A stretch of DNA of 64,000 bases from Physella acuta (lineage: Eukaryota; Mollusca; Gastropoda; Physidae): assembly GCF_028476545.1 (NCBI RefSeq), contig NW_026731931.1, forward strand, positions 711,001 through 775,000, read 5' to 3'. The notes under the pieces are model-generated. The model was not told the origin of the DNA and did not search any database. It was given only the letters and a program-made list of their open reading frames with translations. The translations under genes and the position numbers were made by a program. This document shows, piece after piece, positions 13,069 to 24,403 of this stretch. The stretch's first letter is position 1; every line of letters begins with the position of its first letter.

Positions 13069-13398
13069 TGTACGTAATTTTTAAAAGAAAACCAAGATGT
13101 ATGTAAAGATTAAAAACTCGTGTAAGGCCTGGAATGAAAACATAGAGTTGTCTAAATTGTATTGTATACCCATACCTAAATACTTTGCGTACGGATTTTG
13201 ATAGTAAAATATGCATAAAATAGATAAACAATAATAATTCTTACATTGAACGTCTACAAACTAAAAAAAAGAAAGAAAAAGTATACTTTTCAGTAACTAT
13301 TAAATATTAGTTTACCTTTTGGTAACAGATCAGTATGTATAGAGTATTGTATTATTGAGTTTCAAAATGAAAATTAATAAATGTAATGTAACATACAG

Positions 13399-13525
13399 AT
13401 ACAAACATCACACTGACCGAGCCTCAAGGTTTCATCTCTAGTCCTGGATATCCACTGAGTTACCTGAATAACATGTTTTACACCTGGACCATACGGGGCA
13501 GTCCTGATACGTTCATCACTCTTAA
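13399..13525 (+). CDS. CUB exon, 5' half (type 2), module 1
   Basis: This exon encodes the first half of a CUB domain. The acceptor is CAG at 13396-13398 and the donor is GTAAGT at 13526. It begins in phase 1, so the G left by exon 11596-11798 completes a GAT codon, and it ends with two spare bases (AA). The residues GFISSPGYP and FYTWTIRG match the conserved CUB N-terminal strands. No cysteine is present, although typical CUB domains have one near the start and one just before the conserved Trp. The following intron is about 13 kb here but only 440 bp in module 2. The exon at 49413-49539 is its close paralogue. Confidence 0.87.
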
Positions 13526-14089
13526 GTAAGTTTGCTTATTACATTTCTCAATTACATGTTAACGTTAAAGTGTTCATTCTAGCAAAGGAAAATAGAAACC
13601 TGTGAAAATGTGAAAATAAAAAAAAATGTATGAAAATATAAATATACAGATAAAACGAATATTTTAAATTATTGAAATACCAATTGAGTAATATCCTTCG
13701 TAGACACAGAAACATGCATATATAAACATATTATGATACGAATGCAAAAATATATCAATTTATAAAAACATGAAATAGGAATATATCAATGCAACATAAA
13801 TGAATGTGTGCATATTTGAATGCTTGAATGAATGCAAGTAAGACGAAATTGGGTAATGTGTACTCCTATGAAAAAATAGCTTACAAATTACTACAAGAAA
13901 TAAAAGAGGATTATATTTAGGAGTAGGATTAGGATGAGGAATAGAAATAGGAACAAGATATAGTTATGTAAGTAGGTTGGCAGTTTTAAGTATTTGAAAA
14001 TATGAATATACATATAAAACTAATCTGTGAGTGTAGAAATTCATGAATATACCAATTATGAATATACAAATTGATAAATATATTATCCT
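13526..14089. other. start of the 13-kb intron, unassigned
   Basis: AT-rich sequence with degenerate ATATGAATACATAAATA-like runs related to 24820-25030 and to the short module 2 intron at 49600-49900. No exon seen. Confidence 0.5.
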
Positions 14090-14463
14090 AATATGTAAAA
14101 GCCCAAGGGCGCAATTTTCTATTTCTCGCTCTCTTCCTCTATCTCTTCCTCTGTCTGGCTGCAACATATGTCTATAGGCTACGCGATCAATATCTACAGA
14201 AATATATGAAGAACTTAAAGATACGAACTATTGTTGAAAATTAAATGTTTGGTGTATCAAATGTATAAACAAAATTTTATTTAACGACTGAAAAAAAAAC
14301 AAGTAAAGGAATAATAGTCGAATGTTGAAACAAATTGTTCAATATGCAACCGGAGAATTGCTTATAGTTGTGTAGGGTCTAGAGTAGCACACTGGCAAAA
14401 AGTAGCACACTGACGTCACATGAAATAAATAGAATAATATTTTTATCTAACAATGTTAATTAA
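14090..14463 (+). repeat. interspersed repeat, related to 22917-23330
   Basis: Begins CCTAATATGTAAAAGCCC followed by a CT-rich run, and contains a block around TTAAATGTATAA, CAATTTTATTTAA and GACGTCA shared with 22917-23330. A second start of the same kind occurs at 14891-14960. Possibly a Helitron-like non-autonomous element, but unproven. Confidence 0.45.
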
Positions 14464-14891
14464 AAATAAACCGGGAGTGATCTCCCCTAAACTTTCTCGA
14501 ATATTCTTATATAACTTGGAATATAGACATGATTTTTAATTACTTAAACTTTTAAAAATAAAATAGAATCTCATAGAAAAACGAATTGCGCATCAAGCGA
14601 ACGCCAAAACAAAATGTGCATAATAGTGCGCAATATTATTAGTATTTTATAAATTTACATGCGTTTTTTGAGAAATCGGATTTTGATAAAATACTTATAT
14701 ATGAAATTTCATCAACCTAGCTGTATCGGTACTCAAGTTATCGTGTTTACACACATCAGACAGACACACAGACAGACAGACACACAGACATACGGACAAG
14801 ATTGCAAAATTATGTTTTTCCGTATCAGTGAGGTGTAAAACGTCGAAATTTGTAAAAATCTCGATTTTTTTTGTTTACAAGACTTTCTGTA
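14464..14891 (+). repeat. unclassified interspersed element, copy R2 (internally shortened)
   Basis: Same ends as R1 but the middle is shorter (about 430 bp in all). It contains the ACACAGACAG tract and GACATACGGACAAGATTGC, and abuts the CCTAATATATAAAAGCCC repeat at 14891. Confidence 0.75.
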
Positions 14892-14921
14892 TCCTAATAT
14901 ATAAAAGCCCAAAAGCGCACT

Positions 14922-14957
<36 letters not shown>

Positions 14958-16355
14958 TCTCTCTCTATCCACCCCATGCGAATGGCTATCTCTGTTTCTG
15001 TCAATGATCAGATCACTGAGTAAGTAATAGATATACCAGCACTTCCTGTGTGGATCAGCCGACTAACTCAATGATAATTGCTCCGACTCTAAGCATTTTG
15101 AATCTATAAATAGAATAACAAAAGGAAGGAAACGAAATTTTAAAATGATTTCCGCCATTACAAAAATAACATGAAACCTACAATTCACGACACATCGCAT
15201 AGGAATTTAAAATAAATATTAGGCCTATAGGTTTAATACATATTGCATAGAATATAGAAATTTAGATCTAGTGTTCTGGTTAGTAGTTATTTCATGTTTA
15301 TTAGAATATAGTCTAGATTCTAGAATCTAATCATACGGCTGCATAAAAAGAAAACCCATCTAGAGAAGCGGAGGTAAGAAGGTTAAATTAGTAATTTACA
15401 TGATTTTTATTGTAGTTTCACTGTTTGTTAGGCCCAATTATTAAATCTTTAGATCAGAGGTCCAGCTTGATCATGTGTGGTATCTATTGTGGTGCATTGG
15501 AATGAAAAGCCCACATACTTAAATATAGAATCTAGTAGGCCTATACTATAACTGTACTGCCCTATACTTTAAATTTGTTACCACAAGAAAAAAGCCTATT
15601 TACTATTTACTATTATTAGTTATAAGTAAATTAAATTGAAATATTTGTTTATCTTTATAGTTTATAGTGAATGCATGCTAATGAGCATTATTCAAGCTGC
15701 TGTTATATTTAGGCTTATAGGCCTATATACTCTATAGCTTAGGCTATATACTATAGACTATATATTATATACCAATATTGTGCATAAAACTTAAAGCATG
15801 TAAGCATACACAATAATAATTATCATTAGACCTATAGTAACTAAGACTCGTACTATTTAGTACTACTTTAATACTACTTTTAAACTATTAGGCATAATGA
15901 AATAATGATTAATGATTTCAGTGTTTTCCGCACTCGAGAGGAAAGAGGTTGCGGGGAACTTTGCCAACATACTGGATTTCTGGTGATGCGGCTCAATTAA
16001 TACTAAAAACAATTGGTTTTAGTAATTAGTGGTAAGCTCTTTTTTTAAATAATATATTATAACATGGTATCGCAAAGGTTTAGGTTGTCCAATAAATGGT
16101 AATTAGAGTCAGGTTTAGGACTATAGTTTAATGCTTGGTTAGTAATATGCATCAAGTTGGGAAAGACATACAAAGGGAAATACATAGAATTTAATGTAAT
16201 CATTCGCAAACGTTACTATTTAAATTTTTTTAGGCCTGCTATTTATTGCTGAATAATAAAATCACTATACTTATCCACTATATTATGTTTAAATAAAGTG
16301 AGTTTAGATCAGTCGAGTAAATAAATTTAATAGCAAGACATAATTAAATTTACAA

Positions 16356-16420
<65 letters not shown>

Positions 16421-16583
16421 CTATTTTATAAAAGTATGTAAATCACAGACAAACATTACTTTGTATTGTGTCTACAACTTAACAAAAATGCTACTACTTT
16501 GATGGATTGCACTAAATAGGGGTTAGCTTTAATTTAATAATTTTTGAGATATTCTTGCTAATCTATGTGTAAATTGCTTTTCA

Positions 16584-16700
16584 GAACTATGAGTGTGTGT
16601 TTGGCCATCCAGGTTTCATAACTACAACTGATGTTCAATTACAAGGGATATTAATCAGTCTCTGTGGACTATACACTGTGCCTAGTTTCATCCTCAGGTA
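16584..16700 (+). other. exon-like open segment, unidentified
   Basis: About 117 bp stay open between a TTTTCAG acceptor-like site and a CAG/GTAACT donor-like site, reading NYECVFGHPGFITTTD and then LYTVPSFILR. Entry phase would be 0 and exit phase 2, which does not fit the CUB exons. It may be an exon of a nested or transposon-derived gene, or chance. I do not recognise it. Confidence 0.22.
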
Positions 16701-17280
16701 ACTGTACTATAGGCATAACCCATTTTTTAAAGTAATTATTATAGCAAGAGATAGCATTATATGTTATATTAAATATAATGGATTTTAATCCAAAATATTT
16801 TATTAATTATTGTCTTTTCTTAAATTCTAATAAATCAGTGAGTTGTACAACATAGAGGGTATTATATTTGAATGATAATTGAAACACATATTGTTATGGA
16901 GCTCAAAACTATGTACTTATCTAATATAATTAATATACTGAAACAGTTTTATTGAAGCATATTATTTCATATTTTACCACACAGAGACTGATGTGTAAGC
17001 TTAAAGTAAAGACATCAAATCAAAGTATCAGCTATCAAGAGGGTAAATATTGATAGTCTACTTCATTAATCTTCAATATGAATGAACACAATTTTAAATC
17101 TATAATCTTTGCTGATAATGTTTGTTTCTTGTTATTCATCATGTTCAGTGCTTTATCTTTTCAAAGTAATTAGTTATAGTAAAGAAATAGTAGAGATAGT
17201 AATATAAATTTGTAATGTATTTCTCTTGCTAGTTCCACAAAAGAATATATCAAAATATTTTGTCTTTATTTCATTTACAG

Positions 17281-17441
17281 AAGAACATTCAAAATCATAT
17301 TGTGATACACAAATCAAGCAAGTCTATGACCAGCATTATGATACATGCCAAGAAAAAGCTGGATATTTGATTGGAAGGGTGGCACAAAAAATATGGGTTA
17401 TCACTAGGGAAACAAGCTTGGAATACAGTTCACTGTTATGA
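17281..17441 (+). other. exon-like open segment ending in a stop, unidentified
   Basis: An open stretch follows a TTTACAG acceptor-like site and ends in TGA at 17439-17441. It reads EEHSKSYCDTQIKQVYDQH and further polar residues with two Cys, ending SLEYSSLL. It has phase 1 entry. There is no known domain; it could be a terminal exon of the same unidentified unit as 16584-16700, but the phases do not join directly. Confidence 0.2.
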
Positions 17442-17596
17442 CATCAAGCCAAATATTTCTAAACTTATTTGAATCATTTTTGCTGTTTATTATAATTCAT
17501 CCAATTGTCTTATTAAATATATAAATTTATATATATACACAACTCCTAATATAGAATTTCTAAAAATGTTTATTATAATATTTAAAAATGAAACAA

Positions 17597-18030
17597 ACAT
17601 GTTCCCAGAACACAGCCACATAATGTCAACATGTTCCCAGAACACAGCCACATAATGTCAACATGTTCCCAGAACACAGCCACATAATGTCAACATGTTC
17701 CCAGAACACAGCCACATAATGTCAACATGTTCCCAGAACACAGCCACATAATGTCAACATGTTCCCAGAACACAGCCACATAATTTCAACATGTTCCCAG
17801 AACACACAAAATGGCAACATGTTCCCAGAACACACAAAATGGCAACATGTTCCCAGAACACAGCCAAATAATGTCAACATGTTCCATGAACTCACAAAAT
17901 GGCAACATGTTCCCAGAACACACAAAATGTCATTATGTGCCCAGAACACACAAAATGGCAACATGTTCCCAGAACACACAAAATGGCAACATGTGCCGAG
18001 AACACAAAAAAATGACAACATGTGCCGTTA
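17597..18030. repeat. minisatellite with 32-bp and 28-bp monomers carrying TTCCCAGAA
   Basis: About 14-15 monomers. The 32-bp form is ACATGTTCCCAGAACACAG followed by CCACATAATGTCA; the 28-bp form replaces the second part with CACAAAATGGCA. Eleven units contain TTCCCAGAA exactly and one has TTCCATGAA, both fitting TTCNNNGAA. The monomers touch directly with no unique spacers, so this is not a CRISPR array. The long open frames here only reflect the repeat. Confidence 0.95.
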
Positions 18031-19031
18031 ACAATACTTCACTTTTTCCTTAACAATTTTACAAGCAGGTAATAAAGCCATAAATCTTTACTGTGGATAT
18101 AGCCAATAAATAGGGTAACCTTCACTATATGCAATTTGTAGTTTTCAATGCCTGTCCCATGCATATTATTTAGCCTAGTGTTTTGGGCCTTGCTTCATTT
18201 ACTCAATAAATTATATAGGCATGAGAATTTTCATTTTAATCTGCAAAAGCTACATTCTGTACATTATTATTTTCAAACTACATCATATATTTTTCTCTTC
18301 TCTGATAAAAAATATTCCTCATATTGTTTGTGTCAAGTATTTTATTTTTATCTATGCAATGCTATATTCCTATTTTATAATAATTACTTTTATACAAATT
18401 CTTTTGAGAACTGTTCTTTATTGATTTGTATCATTTTCTTTATTTCTGAAAAATAAAACTTTGTTTGGGAATCCTTTTTTTTTTCTGTACAAATTAATAA
18501 ACATAAATAACCCCAGGCTTAATATCCATCAACATTAAACAATTAAGTAGGGCCTATTGTTAGTAATGGTAAATTTTATACTAATTAATGTGATTTCTCC
18601 TGGCCACATTGTTCTGAATACCTTAAACTGTGTCAATGTTGCTACCAACTCCAATAATTAAAACTGAAGTCATTTACTATGAAGTAAAACTTGGGTGTAA
18701 TCCAAATCCACCCAGTACCAAACATGATGTCCAGTAGAGGGTTAAGAAAGTATCATTATTAAATCACTATTAAACCCCTCCTCGCCTACGCCATTGCTTG
18801 TACGCATATGGACGTTATCGGAATTTACTGTATTGCTTATAAGTCGAAAATGCGAAAAAGACACGTTTAACCTTACTAGTTTGAAGAATAACATTCATGT
18901 TAGCCGAAACAGGTGTAATCTAAAGTTGTTTAAATTCATTTTATTGTTCATTACAATTATGTTGTCGTAAAATATAGGCCTATTTTTAAAAAAGCATAAC
19001 TAAAAAGTGTTTTAACGCATTTTCTTTTTAG
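18031..19031. other. intron sequence, unassigned
   Basis: AT-rich, with hydrophobic open frames that look compositional. It leads into the acceptor of the candidate terminal exon at 19032. Confidence 0.45.
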
Positions 19032-19219
19032 AAAAGCCCCACATGCATGATATCATTAACATTACGGCAAATCAAACCCTTGAAGAAGCCCCATCAACCA
19101 TTCAATTATTACGATGGGCAACAAATAAAACGCCCGCATCAAGTTACAGTCCTTATGCTATCGACATTAGCTCAACCCCGGCAACTAACGTGTCCCAAAA
19201 CCAAGAATTGAAATCTTGA
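19032..19219 (+). CDS. candidate 3'-terminal coding exon, unidentified
   Basis: An open frame of 188 bp follows a T-rich acceptor (TTTCTTTTTAG ending at 19031) and ends with TGA at 19217-19219. It enters in phase 1, the phase left by CUB 3'-half exons, and would add about 62 residues rich in Thr, Ser, Asn and Pro (HDIINITANQ, RWATNKTPASSYSPYAIDI, NQELKS at the end). Base composition is visibly less AT-rich and more protein-like than the surrounding intron. It has no membrane segment and I do not recognise the family. It could be an alternative C-terminal exon reached from 11596-11798, the end of an older gene unit, or part of an unrelated nested gene. Nothing homologous appears elsewhere in the window. 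Confidence 0.4.
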
Positions 19220-20164
19220 CCCATTATTCTGATTAATTAGTGCTTAAACATCTTTAGGCATTTGAAAACGTTAATTTTTAAATCTAGTGTACTCAAAAAG
19301 GAACAACATAAAGCTTTATGCCGCCTTAAAAACCCAATCCCATGTTACGCAAGGCGTCGATAGAGAAAGAATAAGGCTTTGAGTCAGAACAGGCAAAGAC
19401 TTAGATAACTGCCAAAATACCTAATCTCTAGACCTCACAAGTCTAGACGATATATTTGTGCCTCTGTTTTTAGACTTTCAGAACAAATGCGTGTGATGTG
19501 GTCAGTAGGCACATAAAAGAGAAAAGTAGTTTTAATCTAGAGACTTCAAACATTTCTGAAGGACCGAATTTGAACTTGTAGGCGGTGGTGTCGATGCCGA
19601 AGTTTAGCGTCGTCCGCAAAGATAAGCTATCGTTATATCATCTCTATGCCCATTTTGTGACAGATATTTACAAATGTGTCTAATATAGGATAGAATACAT
19701 AGCTACTCAACAGAGATAAGCGCAATCACTTGTCCACGACTTAAGAAACCATTGTACTGCAAAACCCACCTAAATGGAAAATGTCTTAGATGTGTGTTTT
19801 AATACAAATGTGTTGGCTACCTCGTCGCGAGTTAGGACCTGTAGGTAGTCTGTTACTACTCTATATCTAAAAACAATAAAAATATAACGTGAATTTTACT
19901 TGTTCGATTTCTTGGTTAACTGTATTTGTTGCATCTTGTTCAATTTTGTTAATATTGATTAACCTAAAGGGTTCAAATGTAACCAAAAAAATTGTGACTA
20001 AGTTTCCGGGTGCGGGTATGCGGACACTAGTTAAAGTTAGGCCCTATATATCTATTTATATTTATAGAAATGAAAGATTGTTTATCTGTTTGTCCTATAT
20101 GAATTACTACATCTTTTTCATCGGATCGCCATACAACTTTGTGAACAGAGATTTTCCAGGAATC

Positions 20165-20310
20165 TATTCGGAGGGGGGGGGGGGGGGAAGCAGAGCCCCC
20201 CCACCCCCCGAAGAAAGTCTATTGACCCCCCCCCCCCGAACGAAACGGAATTTATATAGAAAAAAATATATACTTTTAACAGTATCCGCACGCCCCCCCC
20301 CCCCGGAAAG
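20165..20310. repeat. poly-G/poly-C interspersed repeat
   Basis: G- and C-homopolymer runs around GGAATTTATATAGAAAA. Related copies: 44585-44706 (C-rich end), a weaker one at 11226-11330, and the reverse orientation at about 38630-38710 inside a hAT remnant. No coding. Confidence 0.55.
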
Positions 20311-20469
20311 ATTTCGCCAGGGCTGCGCCCAAGAAGGAAGCAGAGATGTAGCAACCTATTCCGGCGCCCGGGGCGAACTATCACTGTTGTGCCAACCCTA
20401 TTCAAACGCTGGCAAAAAAGGCGCCCATCCCTACATACACTCCCCTATATAAAATAATTGAGGATATCA

Positions 20470-21740
20470 GTCATGTATAAATCTGTTTTCTTAAATTTTA
20501 CTGAAGAATGAGGATTTTAAAAAAATTGTCTACCCCTTTTGGCGCCCCATTCGATCTGGGGTCTCTGACAGGAAGCAATGCAATTTTTCTCCATAAAAAT
20601 AAAAGCCAGATGCAATTTGACACTGTTCGTACGAGAGTCATAAAAATTTGGGGAGTTGGTGAAAAGGGTTTCGAGAAAGAAAAAAATTCTTAAGTGTTGC
20701 CCCCTGGGAGGGTTCGAATTTTCTCATTATACGATTATGAGCTCAGAATCCAGAGGGGAATCCAGAGGGACTATCTCATCAATTGCGGTCATAGGTAATA
20801 CTAGATTCAACAGAGGCGTAGCGAGGGGGGCGGGGGTACATATGACCCCGGGCGCCAACACTAGGGGCGCCAAAATGGGTGGGAAAAATTTAAAAGCTCA
20901 TTTTAGCTACAGTTTTGCATTATAAATATTAAAAAAAATACGGGGGGGGGGGGGACGCCAAATTGAAAGTTTGTCTCCGGCGGGAGGGGGGGGGGCGCCA
21001 AATTGAAAATTTGTCCCCAGGCGCCAGGAATGGTGCTACGACTTTGAGATTCAGTGATAAAACTACACCAGGTACATCCGCCAGCTCCCCGGCGGTTGAG
21101 TGGCCCAGAGCGGCCAAGACCCACCTCGGGCGACACTACGGTTTCGATGGGCTACTATAAATGTTCACTAAGTAGAATAATGAGCGCCCGCCGGCGCCCT
21201 GGCAGTTGGCGACAGTGAGCGCCCCGGGCTCTACAGAGAGTGCCTCTTTAAAGAGCACCCTATAATAGGGACACGGTGGCACACGACATTTTATAATTAA
21301 ACCGAATTAGGGGCGAACCTGCGGGAGTATAACCAGTGGCTCCCTTGAGCGCCAAGGGAGGCGTCTCTAACACATGGGCGGTCGCCAATGTGTGTTCTAT
21401 CTCACTATTACAGAGGTTGATTAACGTACACTCAAGGCTTTCATACAGTGAGCCTTGGTGCGTCTAGGCGGCAGTGTGGACAAACCCACGCCCCAAAAAC
21501 GAATATGTGGGTTTGTTTGTTTAAGCATTACCAAAGATTTCATTCGTTTGTCATTCAAATTTGAGAAGTTAATGCTAATACCCCTGTGGTGGTTTCTGCG
21601 AAAAAAAAAATTCGATTTGGTGGCGCCCTGGCAGGGTTCCATTTAGCTCCCCAGGTTTTCCCGTGAGTACTATGGTATCTTTGTTCGTTTTAATAATTGC
21701 GAAACGCTATAAATATGATGGGCTACTATAATCGCTCACT
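20470..21740. repeat. GGCGCC-rich degenerate interspersed region
   Basis: Unusually GC-rich for this window, with repeated GGCGCC words, GCCCTGGCAGGGTTC and TTTTCCCGTGAGTACTATGG. It includes a hAT-like AGAGGCGTAGCGAGG end at about 20812. Related sequence occurs at 51590-51960 (GAAGGGTTCTATTTGGAGCC, TTTCCCGTTAGCACAATGG) and 53160-53400 (TTAACGTACACTCAAGG). Class unknown. Confidence 0.5.
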
Positions 21741-22916
21741 ATACTGAGTGAGGCGCCTTCCTACCTAGGCCCACCTACCTACATACCTAACTCCCTGCCT
21801 ACTTACCTACCTATCTACTAACCTGCCTGCGCTGCTGCCTGCCTACCTACTTTCCTACTTACCGTTATTCCTGCCAAACTGCTTTCCTTCCATCCCGCCT
21901 GTCTACCCACCTCACATCCTACTTACACACACACATATCTTCGTATGTATATATGTATGTGTTAGTGTGCTCTAGGACTATGTATTTTTACATTTTGTTG
22001 TTACGTAGAACTATTAAGTATAAAGGAGTTTCGTTTTTTTTTTGACGTTGTCACTGCCGCTAAAATATTCTTTTTTGTATGTGTGCATAAAATAGTGTAG
22101 GTTTATTTACAAAATTAAATTTTAGTATGTATTTAAGTGTATATAATCATTTTCGTCAAGCCAATGTGTTCATAATCTTAAATTTAAAAACCCATGAAAC
22201 TCGATAGCCAAAGATTTAGAACGAGAATAATTGCTATTTAACCAGAAACGCCTATTCTAATTATTGTAATAATATTTTTTTAAATAAATATACACAGAGA
22301 TAGTATGTTTTCTTATATAATTAATAAAAAAAGTCAACTGTATGTCATAACGAAAATTAACACAAAATACATTCGAATAGAAACTGTCAAGGGAGACTAC
22401 TCTAATATTTGTAGGAATAATAGTTTTTATTTAGAGTTTTTTATTATTAGAAGAAAAGTTAGTCATGTAGGTTCTATAAAAGATTACCTTGCATTTAAAA
22501 AAAAAGATATTCGATAGGTTTAGAATGAGAAATAGTCAAAATTATTTATTATATTCATTAGCTGTTTTTTTTTTAATAATATAGTACAAAGACCTGTTTT
22601 AATTATTTTTTTAAAAATCTTATTTTAATTAATAAATTATAAATGAAGATCGAGGATCTATATTTAAAAAAAATAGTTTAACTGTCCCTAAACAATTGTA
22701 TCAATCGCTGAGAAATTAAGAATCAATAATTACGTTTAATGCTTTATTAATTAAACGAGTTGAATTATTTCCGTTTTGATAAACTCTCTCTCTCTCTTTA
22801 TAACTACTAACGCTTTATCATTGAGTTTCTCGAGAGAAAAATACAGGAGAGCGGTAGTTATCATTGACTCTGTCATTGATAATTTCATTGAGTCTTTCAT
22901 AGAAAATAGTGTTTGA
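21741..22916. other. intron sequence with CCTA-type microsatellite
   Basis: Degenerate (CCTA)n at about 21765-21860, the rest AT-rich with short (CT)n at about 22787. No supported gene. Confidence 0.5.
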
Positions 22917-22928
22917 TCGGCTGCTCTA

Positions 22929-22959
<31 letters not shown>

Positions 22960-23330
22960 GTCTGTCCGCAAAATATTTTCGCCGGATATCACGTCAGAAT
23001 CTTCAGCGATATATGGAGAACTTATGTTGAAAATAATATAATAGATGTTTTAAATGTATAATCACAATTTTATTTAAAGAAGAAAATAAAAAATAAAGGC
23101 GTATTCGAATGTAGAAAAACAGTTTTAATTATGCAACAACAAAAGCGTTTATAGTTGTGAAAAAGAATGCATAAAACAGTGACGTCACTAATGTTTATAC
23201 ATTAACGTAAGACGTCATCAGCCGTGTTTAAAATAAAAATAAATGAACTATTTCATTCAAATATTATTTTGATCTACGTACGCTATAAAATTTATACAAT
23301 ACGATTTTTCTTTGGCTAAACTTAAAAAAA
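22917..23330 (+). repeat. interspersed repeat, related to 14090-14463
   Basis: Starts with a (TC)n run and shares the TTTAAATGTATAA, CAATTTTATTTAA and GACGTCA block with 14090-14463. Non-coding. Confidence 0.45.
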
Positions 23331-23346
23331 ACACTTCTATTAGGTT

Positions 23347-23510
23347 TCTAGATCTAGATCATCTAGATCTAGAGATTCTAGATCATCTAGATCTAGAGAT
23401 TCTAGATCATCTAGATCTAGAGATTCTAGATCGAGATCTAGATGTAGATCTACGGAAAAACTAGACGTACAAAGATGTAGACCCTACCTAGATCTAGAAT
23501 CTATTCAAAT
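23347..23510. repeat. 24-bp TCTAGATC tandem repeat
   Basis: Three near-perfect 24-bp units of CTAGATCATCTAGATCTAGA plus GATT, then degenerate AGATCTAG words. Every unit is itself palindromic. Same word family as 9740-9990. Confidence 0.85.
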
Positions 23511-23586
23511 AATACATTTCTATACTAAAGTATTTCAGGCCGTAATTACTTTATTGAAATCTTTGTTTATCTATGCAATTTGTTAA

Positions 23587-23904
23587 TCTCTATAATATAT
23601 AAAGCAAAGTTGTCGGGTGCCCGATAGAGTACTTCCCGGCGCCGCAGGCCCTTCAAATTTGGCAGGATCTTGACTTGAGGCGACAGAACACGGGGGCCGG
23701 TTGGCCGAAAAGTCTACGATGAGGGGGTCAAAACTGACCTCGACTGACCGGCGCCTTATATGAGCTATAATTCGAAAAAAAAATGTCCACGTAGGAACCT
23801 CTTCATAACTCCTGAGGTCGTAGACCGACCCTCGGGCGAATTAATTAAGCATTCAAATTCTCAATGTTTTCGTAAGCCTAAGCGAAGCTGGGCAGCATGC
23901 CTAG
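23587..23904 (+). mobile_element. possible non-autonomous Helitron-like element
   Basis: Begins TCTCTATAATATATAAAGC after an A and ends GCAGCATGCCTAG before a T, consistent with Helitron ends (TC...CTAG in an A/T target). The stretch GAGGTCGTAGACCGACCCT and the end CCTAAGCGAAGCTGGGCAGC recur at 33660-34170. No coding sequence. Confidence 0.38.
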
Positions 23905-24123
23905 TACTTCGTATATACGAGAAATTAAAAAAAAAAAACCACGGAAAGTACGCAACACTAATGGCGTAAATTTTAGGATAAAAAGGAGAATTAAAAATCG
24001 AATGTCGAAAGTGATATACAATACTAATGACGTTATCTTAAACAAGATTAATTTAAAACATCTTCCAATTTTAGAAATTAAAAGAAATTAACAATTTTAT
24101 TCACATTTGATTTAAATGTATAC

Positions 24124-24403
24124 CAGAGGCGTAGCGACCCTTCCCGGCGCCCGGGGACAAACTTTTCGATTTGCACCCCCCTGCCCTCAAGATTTCGATT
24201 TGCACCCCCCCCCCCCTCAACTTACGATATGCATCCACCCCCTCAATATTTCGATTTGCACCCCCTCTCATACTTTCGATTTGCACCCCCTCAAACTTTC
24301 AATTTATTTTTCCAACACATTTTGGCGCCCCCTAAGGTCGGCGCCCGGGGACATATGTCCTCCCCACCCGCCGCCCCCCCCCCCCCCCCTCGCTACGCTA
24401 CTG
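24124..24403. mobile_element. hAT-type MITE with GGCGTAGCGA ends
   Basis: Terminal inverted repeats CAGAGGCGTAGCGA and TCGCTACGCTACTG bound a 280-bp C-rich body with repeated TTCGATTTGCACCCC. Ends of this kind are shared with the elements at 29042, 29490 and 30372. A clean target duplication is not visible. Confidence 0.65.

Larger units (their letters stand above)
14892..17590. other. intron sequence with CT and TA microsatellites
   Basis: (CT)n at about 14925-14967 and (TA)n at 16360-16418. The rest is AT-rich and unassigned apart from the two weak exon-like segments at 16584-16700 and 17281-17441. Confidence 0.5.

Noticed and set aside
17597-18030. Glucocorticoid-type response elements in the minisatellite
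   Set aside because: The half-sites are in the order TGTTC-CCA-GAACA, the reverse of AGAACA-nnn-TGTTCT; the STAT-like reading fits better.
17722-18053. Open frames of 80-99 residues over the minisatellite, and the idea of a CRISPR array
   Set aside because: Monomer length divisibility creates the frames. Units are contiguous with no unique spacers, and the host is eukaryotic.
18148-18456. Hydrophobic 102-residue open frame as a membrane protein
   Set aside because: Composition follows local AT-richness, with no splice or start context and no paralogue.
20118-21160. Pro/Gly-rich open frames
   Set aside because: They come from G/C homopolymer runs and GGCGCC-rich repeats on both strands, with no domain content.
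22305-22517. 70-residue Lys/Ile-rich open frame
   Set aside because: AT-rich chance frame without homology to anything in the window or splice context.
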